Below, piece by piece: positions 51,942 to 61,704 of a stretch of DNA of 64,000 bases. A model generated the notes under the pieces. The model was not told the origin of the DNA. It made no database searches and was given only the letters and a program-made list of their open reading frames with translations. Location: positions 4,195,067 to 4,259,066 of the forward strand of contig CAXXDH010000003.1 of the NCBI GenBank assembly GCA_963677785.2. Reading direction: 5' to 3'. Each line of letters begins with the position of its first letter. Position 1 is the first letter of the stretch. This stretch comes from G963665495 sp963677785. GTDB lineage: Bacteria > Desulfobacterota > Desulfovibrionia > Desulfovibrionales > Desulfovibrionaceae. The position numbers were made by a program, and so were the translations under genes.

Positions 51942-52816
51942 CTTGGCATCCAGTGGCAGGCTGGAAATGTAATATCTCGTTTCACTCGTTTTGTTTTTCC
52001 AGTTTCCCGACTTGATTCAAGCAGTATAACTGTTTTTAAATCTTTCCATACTTTTATTTCAGGAAACCATTCTGTTGCTGATAGGCAATAACACATTCCA
52101 TGCTCTAATCGGCCATGATTTTGTTCAACAGATTCGAATTTATCGTGATTCATTCCTTCGAAGGATTTTAATTTTGCGACATTGAACAGTGCTTTTGTTT
52201 CTTTAAATAAATCAGGTTGATTCGTTTTTAACGCCAAAAGATAATGAGCGTTTTTGCTTCGTATCTTTTGGGCAATTTCTTTCTGACATCCCATGGCATC
52301 TATCGTGACAATGGCACCTGAAACATCAAGTAAATCAAGCAGACGTGGTATTGCTTTGATTTCATTTGATTTGTCAGCTGTTTTTAGTTGTCCCAGAGAA
52401 ATACCTGCCTCAACGGCCCAGGCACTGATCATATGTAATGGACCTTTTCCTACGGAACTGTCGAATGATCTTCTCAGTGCTTTCCCATCAATAGCAATAA
52501 CTTTTCCTTCTTTATGTAGTTCAATCCCGTTAGCCCAATCAATAAAAGCATTTTGAAATTGTTCAGAATTAATAGAAGCAAATACTCTTGATATTGTATC
52601 ATGAGAAGGAATTCCATTTGGAAGTTCTAAAAATGAACTTAGCCAATCGACTTTCATCCTTCCAAACATCTCTATGTGTTCCCATCCTTCTACTCCAGAG
52701 ATGACCGCACAAATAGCAATAGTAAGAATATCAATAAGTTTATGCTTTTTTGCACGATCAATTCTTGGATCATTAATTTCTGTCAAATACTCTAATAAAG
52801 ATTTATTTTGTTTCAT
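51875..52816 (-). pseudogene. ISAs1 transposase, N-terminal and central part
   Basis: MKQNKSLLEYLTEINDPRIDRAKKHKLIDILTIAICAVISGVEGWEHIEMFG..., the DDE_Tnp_ISAs1 associated N-terminus, VIAIDGKALRRSFD (first Asp) and AIVTIDAMGCQKEIAQKI (second Asp). After about 51965 the frame is wrong (RDITFPACHWMPRCCLAQYV). Confidence 0.85.
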
Positions 52817-53246
52817 ATATGCCTCGTGAGAGTTTTTGAAGAGACATACGCTAAAAAATATTTTTTAGCCAATTATCAACAATAATCAACTTTTAAAAAA
52901 TAAAATATAGAAAAAAATGCATTAGAAATGACTTGAAAGTCATTTTTTCAAAATTTAGCGCTTAGAATCAATTCTAAGATGCGTTTCCCCTGGCGGTATC
53001 TATGATTGGCCTTGCCAACCTTTCCAATCGTTGTTAGATATTTTTTGATCTGTGGTACCCTTCTTTGGCTGCTATGTTTTGAAGGAGCTGAGGCTGGATC
53101 TCTTGAAAAAAAATGACGGACAACACACTGTCATAAATTTTTTTTTCTACTTTCCGGCAAATTTGAGCTTCATGCAAACGCAACCGGCCATGGTTGAAGA
53201 ACAGATTCTGAAAACCTGAAGAAAAAATCCAAGGAGGATTCTTCGT

Positions 53247-53954
53247 ATGGCTCAACAATATTCCTATGGCGCCACACGGGCGCGTTCCGAGGTTATCAGC
53301 GCGTTCATGCGCGGCGTGTACCAGTGGATGACCCTGGGACTGCTGTTGACAGCAGGTGTTGCTTGGTGGGTTTCAACCAGTGAAGCCACTCTGAATTTCA
53401 TCTTCGGCAACCAGATGGTATTTTTCGGCCTTGTTATCGCCGAACTCATTATGGTTGTCGTTCTGGCCGCCGCGATCAGAAAAATTTCAGCCGGCGCCGC
53501 CACACTCATGTTCGTAGGCTACAGCGTCCTGAACGGATTGACACTTTCCTTTATTTTCCTGGCATACGCGCAAGCCACCATTTTCCAGACATTCGTTGTT
53601 TGCGCGGTGATGTTCGGCGGTATGAGCCTCTACGGCCTTACAACCAAAAAAGATCTCACCTCATGGGGAAGTTTCCTGTTCATGGGCCTGATAGGCGTAG
53701 TCATTGCCAGTATTGTGAACATGTTCATGCATAGCAGCATGATGGAATTCGTGATCAGTATCATCGGCGTAATCGTTTTTACCGGTCTTACCGCATATGA
53801 TACGCAAAAACTCATGGTCCTGGGCCAAACTGTCGGCGGCAACGATGACGCCGCCGTTCGCAAAGTGACGATCCTGGGCGCCCTGACCCTGTATCTCGAC
53901 TTTATCAACCTGTTTCTGATGCTGTTGCGCCTGTTCGGTGGAGGCAGGGACTAA
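53247..53954 (+). CDS. Bax inhibitor-1 / YccA family membrane protein
   Basis: 235 aa with seven predicted membrane helices. Family landmarks: an N-terminal RARSEVISAFMRGVYQWMTLGLLLTAGVAW, GYSVLNGLTLSFIFLAY, GVIVFTGLTAYDTQKLMVLG (pH-sensing Asp region) and YLDFINLFLMLLRLFGGGRD at the C-terminus. Such proteins form pH-sensitive calcium leak channels; YccA of E. coli also interacts with FtsH. AAGGAGGATTC precedes the ATG. Monocistronic; GC content higher than that of the upstream IS. Confidence 0.9.
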   Translation: MAQQYSYGATRARSEVISAFMRGVYQWMTLGLLLTAGVAWWVSTSEATLNFIFGNQMVFFGLVIAELIMVVVLAAAIRKISAGAATLMFVGYSVLNGLTLSFIFLAYAQATIFQTFVVCAVMFGGMSLYGLTTKKDLTSWGSFLFMGLIGVVIASIVNMFMHSSMMEFVISIIGVIVFTGLTAYDTQKLMVLGQTVGGNDDAAVRKVTILGALTLYLDFINLFLMLLRLFGGGRD

Positions 53955-53975
53955 TTTTTCAAACATCTTCAAGTA

Positions 53976-54007
53976 GCGGGGAGAGCTCGGCTCTCCCCGC
54001 GTTTTTT
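53976..54007 (+). terminator. Terminator after the Bax-inhibitor gene
   Basis: GCGGGGAGAG-CTCGG-CTCTCCCCGC followed by GTTTTTT. Confidence 0.85.
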
Positions 54008-54030
54008 ATCCTTTCAGCCGGGCTTTAACT

Positions 54031-55116
54031 ATGAACCTTCTCGCCTGGCAGCGTAATCTCCGTCCTTTTTTATTTCCTGCAGCCAAAGCATACGCCGCCC
54101 TGATGCAACTGCGCCGTTTGGGTTATGAAACGGGTCTGTTGGCATCCGGTTCGCTTGCCGCACCTTGTGTAAGCGTAGGCAACATTTGTTGGGGGGGCAG
54201 TGGAAAAACTCCTATAACCGCCTGGCTGCTGGCCTGGGCGCACGAGCAAGGCATGCGGCCTGTTGTTTTGACACGCGGATATCACGCCAAGCCCCCGGCT
54301 CTGCCCTATCTGGTCCGTACGGACAGCCCCACTCAGGAAGCCGGTGACGAACCCCTGCTGCTGCTACATACTTGCCCGGAAGCAAATATCCTGGTTGATC
54401 CCAAACGGCTTCGCGCAGGGCTTTGGGCTGCCGGGCTGCACCCGGACCTGTTCGTACTGGACGATGGAATGCAGCATCTGTCCGTACGCCGTGATATCAA
54501 TCTCGTCCTGCTGCGTGAAAGCGACCTTGACGATCAATGGAACCGGGTCATCCCAGCCGGATCCTGGCGCGAACCCAAGTCTGCCCTGCAGCGCGCGTCT
54601 GCTTTTTTGATCAAATGCGCGTATCATGACCCCGAAGACGTCCTTGCCACAGCCGAAAAAAAACTCGAATGCTACCACAAAGCCGTCTTTACATTTTTTC
54701 TGCACGCCAGGAGCTGTGTCGCTGTTCAGGACGGCACCGAAGCAGTGCCCCCTCTCCCTTATCTGATTGCGACAGGCATTGCGGATCCCACCTCTGTTGC
54801 GCATACGGCCCAAAAACTACTGCATATTCCTCCGAAAATAGTACTGGCCTTTACGGACCATCATGACTTCGACCACGCTGACTGGAAAAAAATTATGCAA
54901 GAATGTGAGCGGCACGCGGTCAAATCCATCCTTTGCACCCCGAAAGATGCTGTCAAACTACGAAAATTCAAGTATAGTCACCTCTACACATTCGACATGA
55001 CACTCGAATTCGGCCCGTATTCCAACAGCCCCGTCCCCTTTCCCACCTGGATGCATAATTATTTGGGGACTTGTCTGCAAAAATCACTCGATAACGGACT
55101 GTACAGTAACAAATGA
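54031..55116 (+). CDS. lpxK: Tetraacyldisaccharide 4'-kinase
   Basis: 361 aa. P-loop VGNICWGGSGKTPITAWLLAWA (Walker A near residue 52), RGYHAKPP, GDEPLLLL, and VLDDGMQHLSVRRDINLVLL with the DDGxQH motif of LpxK. Phosphorylates the lipid A disaccharide precursor at the inner membrane; a lipopolysaccharide-bearing outer membrane is therefore implied. C-terminal part CTPKDAVKLR is conserved. Short leader after the terminator; rnr follows 71 bp later, in the same direction. Confidence 0.95.
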   Translation: MNLLAWQRNLRPFLFPAAKAYAALMQLRRLGYETGLLASGSLAAPCVSVGNICWGGSGKTPITAWLLAWAHEQGMRPVVLTRGYHAKPPALPYLVRTDSPTQEAGDEPLLLLHTCPEANILVDPKRLRAGLWAAGLHPDLFVLDDGMQHLSVRRDINLVLLRESDLDDQWNRVIPAGSWREPKSALQRASAFLIKCAYHDPEDVLATAEKKLECYHKAVFTFFLHARSCVAVQDGTEAVPPLPYLIATGIADPTSVAHTAQKLLHIPPKIVLAFTDHHDFDHADWKKIMQECERHAVKSILCTPKDAVKLRKFKYSHLYTFDMTLEFGPYSNSPVPFPTWMHNYLGTCLQKSLDNGLYSNK

Positions 55117-55187
55117 ATGCAAAAAGACTGTTACTGACGCCGTAACACAAATTAGCTAATATACGATATATATACGTAAGGAATAGT

Positions 55188-57425
55188 ATGGCAAAAAAAA
55201 GAAAATCCCAGAACTTGAATACGCAGGACGTACTCGCCCTTTTCCGTCAAAAAAGCAAACCTTTGACACGGGCCGAGATACTTCGCTCGCTTCACGCCCA
55301 AAAAAAACAGAAAGAGGCTTTGCGCCATATACTACAACAACTCGAAGATGATGGAAAAATTCTGCACTTGCGCGGGGGCGCGTTCGGCCTTGCCGAACGT
55401 CTGAAACTTGTCACAGGAAAACTCGAAGTCCAACGCTCCGGCGTCGGATTTGTTATTTGCGACGATAAACGCCGCAAGGATATTTTTGTGAATCCCGGCA
55501 ATATGGGGGATGCGTGGCATGGAGATCGTGTGGCCCTGGCGATTTTACCCAAACGAGGCGGCAAACGCGCCGAAGGACGTATTGTACGGGTAATAGAACG
55601 CGGAAAAAATTCCATTCCCGCACGTATCCTGCGCGTCATGGGCAGCAGTCTTCTCTGTCAGCCAACAGATCCCAAACTCTCCATGCGGTTTCTCGTTGAC
55701 TGGGACGACAACACCATCGCTCCTGAACGCGGCGAAGTCCTGGTACTCTCTCCAGGAGAACTGTTGGAAAAGGGAATGTATGCGGCGGATATTCTGGACA
55801 GACTGGGAGGCGAAGACGATATCAATGCTCAGGAAGCCCTGGTCAAAATGAATAACGACGTTCCCACTGTGTTTCCCAAGCCGGTGTTGCAGGAAACCGC
55901 CAACCTGCCGGACGTTCCTTCGGAAAACGATTTTGCCGGACGTGACGACTTGCGGGAAGCCGGATTCGTCACCATAGACGGCGCCATGGCCAAAGATTTT
56001 GACGATGCCGTCCTGGTGGAAGAGGACGCTGCCGGGTATACGCTCTGGGTGGCGATAGCCGACGTAGCCCATTACGTTTCTCCTGGAAGCGCCCTGGACG
56101 AAGAAGCACGCTCGCGGGGCAATTCCTTTTACTTTCCCCGTTCTGTCGAACCCATGTTTCCTGAAGCGCTTTCCAACGGACTTTGCAGTCTTAATCCCGA
56201 GGTCCCGCGATTGACCATGGCCGTTCAGATGCGTTTTAGTCGCGAAGGCGTGCTACAAGGATCTCCCCGTATGTTGGAGGCGGTTATCCGCAGCCATGCG
56301 AGACTGACTTATGCGCAGGTAAACCGGGCCGTGCTGCTGCAGGATGCGGATGAACGAGCCAACATTCCGGATCAGCTGGAGATGCTGGAAAGTGCCGAAC
56401 GACTTGCCCGTAAACTGCACCAACGCAGGCTGGAGCGAGGAACCCTGGATTTCGACCTGCCGGAACCCGAAATCCAATTCAATTTACGTGGAGAGACTAT
56501 CGACATTCGGCCACGAGTCAAAAACTTCGCCCATCAGATCATTGAAGAATTCATGATTGCCGCCAACGAAGCAGTGGCTGACTTTCTCACGGAACGGCAG
56601 TTCCCCATACTGTATCGTGTGCACAGCGACCCGGACTCTGACAAGCTGAACGCCTTGATCCAATTGCTCGCGCGTACGGATCTTGCGGAATCCGTCTCCG
56701 GCTTCATCACAGGACGCAAAACTGTCAGCCCCAAGCCCAAAGACCTGCAGGAATTGTTGTCGACGGCTGAGGAAACAGATATGGCCTTCATGGTCAGCAG
56801 ACTGCTTCTGCGCTGTATGATGCAGGCAAAATATACGCCCGCCAATATCGGCCACTTCGGGCTGGCTTCACAATGCTACTGCCATTTCACCTCCCCCATA
56901 CGCCGTTACGCCGATCTTATTATACACCGGGTACTCAAACATGCCTTGCACCAGGGCTCCGGCCCGCTCTACGCGCCCAAAAATCTGAAAAAAATCGGCG
57001 AACACTTGAGTGATCAGGAACGCAGCGCCATGAGTGCCGAACGTGAAATCCTCAAGCGTGTAACCGTGTTGTTTTTGCGCGATAAAGTCGGCGCCAGCTA
57101 TACGGGTGTCATCAACGGTATGGCGGATTTCGGTTTCTGGGTTGAACTCAACGAGGTCATGGCCGAAGGGCTGATTCGTCTTTCCAGTCTCAGCGACGAC
57201 TATTATACGTATATTCCGGAACGTCAGGAGTTGCTGGGCGAACGTACGGGCATACGTTTCAGGCTCGGCCAAAAGGTCAACGTCGTATTGAGCGATGTGA
57301 ATCTTTCCCGTTTGGAAATCACTTTGCGTCTGGAAGACTACCAGGAGATTGCAGAAGACGATGGCGACTGGGTGGAAGATGATGAAGAAAAGGAAGCAGG
57401 ACCAATTTTTGGACTGAAAAAATAA
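55188..57425 (+). CDS. rnr: Ribonuclease R
   Basis: 745 aa. An N-terminal winged helix (about 10-70), two cold-shock domains, the RNB catalytic domain from about 250 (TIDGAMAKDFDDAVLVEED with the metal-binding Asp cluster near 264-273; later YCHFTSPIRRYADLIIHR) and a C-terminal S1 domain (GASYTGVINGMADFGFWVELNEVMAEGLI, about 640-715). Degrades structured RNA 3' to 5'. AAGGAA 7 bases before the ATG. Length and order are normal. Followed immediately by IS debris. Confidence 0.95.
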   Translation: MAKKRKSQNLNTQDVLALFRQKSKPLTRAEILRSLHAQKKQKEALRHILQQLEDDGKILHLRGGAFGLAERLKLVTGKLEVQRSGVGFVICDDKRRKDIFVNPGNMGDAWHGDRVALAILPKRGGKRAEGRIVRVIERGKNSIPARILRVMGSSLLCQPTDPKLSMRFLVDWDDNTIAPERGEVLVLSPGELLEKGMYAADILDRLGGEDDINAQEALVKMNNDVPTVFPKPVLQETANLPDVPSENDFAGRDDLREAGFVTIDGAMAKDFDDAVLVEEDAAGYTLWVAIADVAHYVSPGSALDEEARSRGNSFYFPRSVEPMFPEALSNGLCSLNPEVPRLTMAVQMRFSREGVLQGSPRMLEAVIRSHARLTYAQVNRAVLLQDADERANIPDQLEMLESAERLARKLHQRRLERGTLDFDLPEPEIQFNLRGETIDIRPRVKNFAHQIIEEFMIAANEAVADFLTERQFPILYRVHSDPDSDKLNALIQLLARTDLAESVSGFITGRKTVSPKPKDLQELLSTAEETDMAFMVSRLLLRCMMQAKYTPANIGHFGLASQCYCHFTSPIRRYADLIIHRVLKHALHQGSGPLYAPKNLKKIGEHLSDQERSAMSAEREILKRVTVLFLRDKVGASYTGVINGMADFGFWVELNEVMAEGLIRLSSLSDDYYTYIPERQELLGERTGIRFRLGQKVNVVLSDVNLSRLEITLRLEDYQEIAEDDGDWVEDDEEKEAGPIFGLKK

Positions 57426-57561
57426 TCCATACGAAAGAAGACTTCGATATCCCATCGTTTGCCGTAGATGCTTACAACTTCGGCCTCAGAAAGTTCCGTC
57501 TCCGTACTGAGCAGCGCCAGCCAATCTTTTTTATGCTTATTGCGAACGAATACGATGCGCG
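57426..57561 (-). pseudogene. Fragment of an IS4-type transposase
   Basis: The complement reads RIVFVRNKHKKDWLALLSTETELSEAEVVSIYGKRWDIEVFFRM, a typical IS4-type segment (YGKRWDIEVFF holds the catalytic Glu). Cut on one side by IS66-a at 57562 and ends at the rnr stop. Confidence 0.65.
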
Positions 57562-57640
57562 GTAACCGTCAGAACGCCTCCATCTCCCCCTACTTACGCG
57601 GGCATGGCATACTGTATTCCTCAACCAAGGAGGAGAAAGT

Positions 57641-57982
57641 ATGGCGGCAAGTTCGAAGGGACGGACATCGGCTGAGGAGATCGAGAGATGGCGCAGGCAC
57701 ATTGAGAGCTGCAAGCACAGCGGCCTGAGTCAGGAGGCGTACTGCAGGCAGCACGGGATATCCAAGAGTACGCTGGGGTATTGGAAGCGCCGGTTCGAGC
57801 GGGATGCAGCATACGGCGATATTCCGACCGTGGTTCCCGTTCCCATGCATTTTATCCCGGAGAGAGGGCCGTGCGAACCACTGCAGCTGCACATTGGAGA
57901 GCGCTACCGGATTGAGATCCGGGAAAATTTCAATCCCGCGCTTCTGAAAAAATTGCTGCGTACGTTGGAGCGGCTGGAATGA
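57641..57982 (+). CDS. tnpA: IS66 TnpA
   Basis: 113 aa: SAEEIERWRRHIESCKHSGLSQEAYCRQHGISKSTLGYWKRRF is the helix-turn-helix of IS66 Orf1; the rest is a variable C-terminus ending LLKKLLRTLERLE. AGGAGG precedes the ATG. Overlaps tnpB by 4 bases (ATGA). Needed for transposition with TnpB and TnpC in the family. Confidence 0.85.
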   Translation: MAASSKGRTSAEEIERWRRHIESCKHSGLSQEAYCRQHGISKSTLGYWKRRFERDAAYGDIPTVVPVPMHFIPERGPCEPLQLHIGERYRIEIRENFNPALLKKLLRTLERLE

Positions 57983-58330
57983 ATCCGTTCGGTCCGCACA
58001 CCAAAATATTTCTGGTCCTGCGCAACGGACATGCGCAAAGCCATTGACGGGCTCGCGCTGCTGGTGGCCGATCATCTGGAGCGGGATGCCTTTTCAGATC
58101 ATTTGTTCGCCTTCTGCAACCGCGGCCGGACCATCATTAAAATCCTTTACTGGGACCGCAACGGTTTTTGCCTGTGGCAGAAGCGCCTGAAAAAGGAACG
58201 CTTTCACTGGCCCGAAACCGCGGCTGAAATCCTCGAGCTCGGCCATCGCGAGCTTGCCTGGCTTTTGGACGGACTTGCCCCCCTCACGTTGCGTGGCCAT
58301 CGGAAGCTGAACTACTCGATACTTTGTTAA
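57979..58330 (+). pseudogene. tnpB: IS66 TnpB, frameshifted near the N-terminus
   Basis: The ATG at 57979 gives MNPFGPHTKIFLVLRNGHAQSH-stop. The conserved part TDMRKAIDGLALLVADHLERDAFSDHLFAFCNRGRTIIKILYWDRNGFCLWQKRLKKERF runs in the next frame. A one-base indel near 58015 separates them. Could be expressed from the ATG at 58031 as a shortened protein. Confidence 0.75.
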
Positions 58331-58391
58331 AAACATTGCAAATATTATTTTCTATTTATATTTCAAATGGTTATGTGTAATATGCGCAATC

Positions 58392-59492
58392 ATGAACACT
58401 TCGTTTCTTCCTGACGATCCTGCCGCGCTCAAGGTCATCCTCGCCGACAAGGACGCTTACATCGCGCAGCTCGAAGAACAGATTCGTTTCTTCAAGGCCC
58501 TGCAGTTCCTGGCCAAATCAGAAAAAGCCAGGCCGCGCCGGAACGAAGACCAGTACTCGCTTTTTGACGAGGCCGAGATGGTTGCCGCTGAGCCGGAAGA
58601 ACCGGAGGCCGAAGCTGACGAAATCACCGAAGTTGCCGGGCATACGCGCAAAAAGTCGGGCCGTCGGCCGATTCCGCGCGTGGAGGTCGTCCACGACATT
58701 CCCGAAGAAGAGAAAATCTGCGCCTGCGGTTGCCAACTCACGCGGATCGGCGAGGAAGTCAGCGAAAAACTGGACTTCATTCCGGCCAAAGTCCAGGTCA
58801 TCCGCCACATCCGCCCCAAATACGCCTGCCGCGGGTGCGAGGGCGTGGAGGACGACGGACCCACGGTACGCACCGCTTCCATGCCGCTGCAGCTGATCCC
58901 GCAGGGAATCGTGACGCCGAGCCTGCTGGCCTACATTCTGGTCGGCAAATTCGCGGACGGCCTGCCGTTTTACCGGCAGCAGAACATGTTCGAACGCATC
59001 GGCATCGACATTTCGCGCGCCACCATGTCCGGCTGGGCGCTCCGGGCCGCGCGGGCCTGCGAACCGCTGGTCGCTCTGCTCAAACAGGAAATCCGCTCCG
59101 GCCCCATCATTAATATGGACGAAACCACGGTCCAGGTTTTGAAGGAGCCGGGCCGAGAAAACACAAGTAAATCATACATGTGGGTGGCGAGGGGAGGTCC
59201 GCCCGAGCATCCGGCCCTGCTGTTTCATTACGCTCCCGGCCGCGGCGGCTCGGTGGCCGCAGAGATCGTCGGTGATTTCAAGGGCTTTTTGCAGACCGAC
59301 GGGTATATCGGCTACACCGGCCTGGGCGAACGCGAAGGCATCACGCATGTGGACTGCTTGGCGCACGTACGGCGGAAGTTCAAGGACGTGGTCAAGGCCG
59401 CTCCCAAAAAAGGCAAGACCAAAGTCGGCACGGCTCAGACCGTCTTGAATCTGATCCAGAAGCTGTATCACCTCGAAAAAGCAGGCTCGTGA
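58392..59492 (+). pseudogene. tnpC: IS66 TnpC transposase, N-terminal and central part
   Basis: MNTSFLPDDPAALKVILADKDAYIAQLEEQIRFFKALQF (leucine zipper), zinc-finger CACGCQL...KYACRGCEG, and the DDE core (GPIINMDETTVQVL with the first Asp; FLQTDGYIGYTGLGE with the second). At 59475 a run of five A replaces four, and translation stops after HLEKAGS; the copy at 12539 shows the correct frame. Confidence 0.85.
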
Positions 59493-59523
59493 GGCAAAGC
59501 TGCCGCCCGAAGACATCTACGCC

Positions 59524-59958
59524 ATGCGTCAGGAACGGGTGAAGCCGCTGCTGGAGAAAATCAAGAAGCTGCTGGTCGAGCGCGAGAAAAGCACACCGCC
59601 CAAAAGCCTGCTCGGCAAGGCCATCGGCTATGCCCTGGGCCAGTGGAGCCGAATTGAGGCATACCTTTCAGACGGACGGCTGCACCCGGACAACAACGCG
59701 GCTGAAAACGCGATCCGTCCGTTTGCCGTGGGCCGTAAAAACTGGCTTTTTTCCGGTTCGCCAGCGGGCGCAAAAGCCAGCGCGGCCATGTACTCCCTCA
59801 TTGAAACCGCAAAGGCCGGCGGCCTTAACCCCTACGACTACCTGGTCCGCGTTTTCGAGCGGTTGCCATATGCGCGTACGCAGGAGGATTTTGAGTCCCT
59901 GCTGCCGCGCAATTTTTCAAAGAACTCTCAGACACCGCCCAAAGGCGCCTCCGCGTAG
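59524..59958 (+). pseudogene. tnpC: IS66 TnpC transposase, C-terminal part
   Basis: Continues from about 59480 in the other frame: AREAKLPPEDIYAMRQERVKPLLEK..., DNNAAENAIRPFAVGRKNWLFSGSPAGAKASAAMYSLIETAK with the catalytic Glu. Ends QTPPKGASA-stop. Confidence 0.85.
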
Positions 59959-60479
59959 GCCAGCGAAACGAGCAGCCCGGGCTCGCCAAAGAGGCGAAAA
60001 ATACGGCTCTCCACAGGACCGCACCAGCGCAGAAAATAGACATCCAGAGCCGCGAGCCTGGTCGCAAAGGGCTCAGCGTTGTCCCCGTGCACGCGAATCT
60101 CGCTCATGACCATGGGGCGCTACTCGTCGTCCCAAAAACACGGACTCCCGCCTGCGAGAATTTCCGCAATCAGGGGTGCGACGTCGGCAGGACGAAAGGC
60201 CTTCACTTCGCGGTAATCCGTCCGCCAAAGCACTCCTGTCCGCGGCTTCGCGAGCCTCCCCGTACTTCTCTCTATGATGAGAGGCGCTGAAGGTTCTCGC
60301 AGAAACACCTGATACTTCGGCCACTCCAGAAAAAAGATCGGCCCCACCCCGTACATTTCCCTGAAATCGGACACAGCCCGCTCGTACCAAGGCTTGTACT
60401 GGATTGCCCACCACAACCTGGGCCCGTCCGCCCCCTGCTTGGAATCCGTAGGCAGATCGAATAAGGACAGCTGTCGCAT
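59928..60479 (-). pseudogene. Passenger protein of IS66 subtype a, copy 2 (one nonsense codon)
   Basis: A 183-codon frame convergent to tnpC and overlapping it by 31 bp. It starts MRQLSLFDLPTDSKQGADG, continues GPRLWWAIQYKPWYERAVSDFREMYGVG and ends LVSLAYAEAPLGGV. One TAG at 60120-60122 replaces the Trp codon (TGG) found in copy 1 (WDDEWRPM). Rich in Trp and aromatic residues; probably a compact soluble alpha/beta protein. No known motif seen. Combining the two copies yields an intact reading frame, so an ancestral element probably carried a working gene. Confidence 0.6.
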
Positions 60480-60596
60480 ACGAAATTTCTACCCATGTCC
60501 GGTTGTCGTCGCAATGGTCAGGCTCGGCAGAAAGCAGCATAGCGTGAAGCGGTTGGGGATGGGAAGAGGTAGCCGATTCGACGCTTACTTTTTTTC

Positions 60597-60856
60597 TCCC
60601 AATTGGGCAGATAGTCAGGAACCTTCTGCACGCTCCCCACTCGCCGATTGATTCGGTAGTCAATGGAGCAAAAATGCTCATTACCGGCTATTTCCTCTCG
60701 CTTTTCAATGCCAATGCAGCCCGCATCCCCGTAGACCACCTCATCGTCTTCACGCAGGAGGCGTGATGCCATCTTTATGTCATGAACATTGGCGGCAGTG
60801 ATTTCCAGGCTGTGTACATAGCCGCTGCCCGCGTCCACGCCAATGTGGGACTTCAT
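60597..60856 (-). pseudogene. IS5-type transposase, C-terminal part (copy 3)
   Basis: MKSHIGVDAGSGYVHSLEITAANVHDI... to VPDYLPNWEK, then interrupted by IS66-a. Confidence 0.75.
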
Positions 60857-61383
60857 GCCGCAATAATACTGGTTGCTTTTTTGGTCTGGTGCATCTCGGG
60901 ATCACGCTCTTTCTTTTCATTTTTGGTCGAGCTCGGAGCCTGAATGAGCGTGGCATCCACAATGCTGCCGCCGCGCATCAGATAACCGCACTTTTCAAGC
61001 GTGGAGGTAAATGCCTGGAAAAAAACCTTGGCAATATTGTGTTCTTCCAACAAATGCCGAAACTTGAGCAACGTTGTGGCATCCGGCACCTGTTCGTCGA
61101 CAAAATTGATTTTCATGAACCAGCGCAAAGCGTAGCTGTCATAAATGGCATCTTCCACGCCTTCATCCGAAAGGTTGAACCAGCACTGTAAAAGATACAT
61201 GCGCAGCATTTTTTCGATGCCCATGGGCGGACGTCCGCGCCGACCCCTCGGGTAGTAAGGCTCAATGTAGGACACCCATTCTTCCCAGGGGATGAACTCA
61301 TCCATAGCCCGCAAAAATTCTTCACGTTTGGTCATCCGTTTGCGCAAACTGTACTCGACGTCACTAAAACTGAGCTGTTTCAT
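60853..61383 (-). pseudogene. IS5-type transposase, N-terminal part (copy 3)
   Basis: Same as copy 2, including the missing G after HQTKK, so copies 2 and 3 derive from the same broken ancestor. Confidence 0.8.
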
Positions 61384-61704
61384 GAATTCCTCCCATGGAT
61401 GAGAGGACTATAATGGAAAATCAGTCGGTTGACGATCATAAAACAGGATTAAATCAGCGGTTCCTTAATACTTATAGAAACGCTTTGATATGTTTCAGTC
61501 CGATAGCTGCTTGTCAAAAGATCTGTTCACTATGGAAGCATCCGAAGAATTCACTGCCACCAAAGTCCTTTCCCACCAGCAGGATTACTTGTCCACGAAA
61601 TCGGGTCAACTCCTGTCTTGCAGTGGCTGAAGCGCACGATTTAGGATTAACTGTAAGCGCTTACAGGGTGTAGACTTTTTCTAAAAAATGTTCATTTTTA
61701 TAGC

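Larger units (their letters stand above)
51678..52992 (-). mobile_element. ISAs1-family element, nearly full length
   Basis: Ends CAGGGCGACCGCATCTTA and complement CAGGGGAAACGCATCTTA. One frameshift in the transposase. Flanking bases do not show a duplication. Confidence 0.82.
57562..60588 (+). mobile_element. IS66-family element (subtype a), copy 2, with passenger gene
   Basis: 3027 bp. Left end GTAACCGTCAGAACGCC, right end complement GTAAGCGTCGAATCGGC. Gene order tnpA-tnpB-tnpC on the + strand, then a convergent passenger gene. No 8-bp duplication: left flank GATGCGCG, right flank TTTTTTTC within an IS5-type copy. Confidence 0.85.
60597..61464 (-). mobile_element. IS5-type element, copy 3, truncated
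   Basis: Inverted relative to copy 2. Its 3' part is cut off by the IS66-a right end. TTAA at 61465-61468. Confidence 0.82.
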
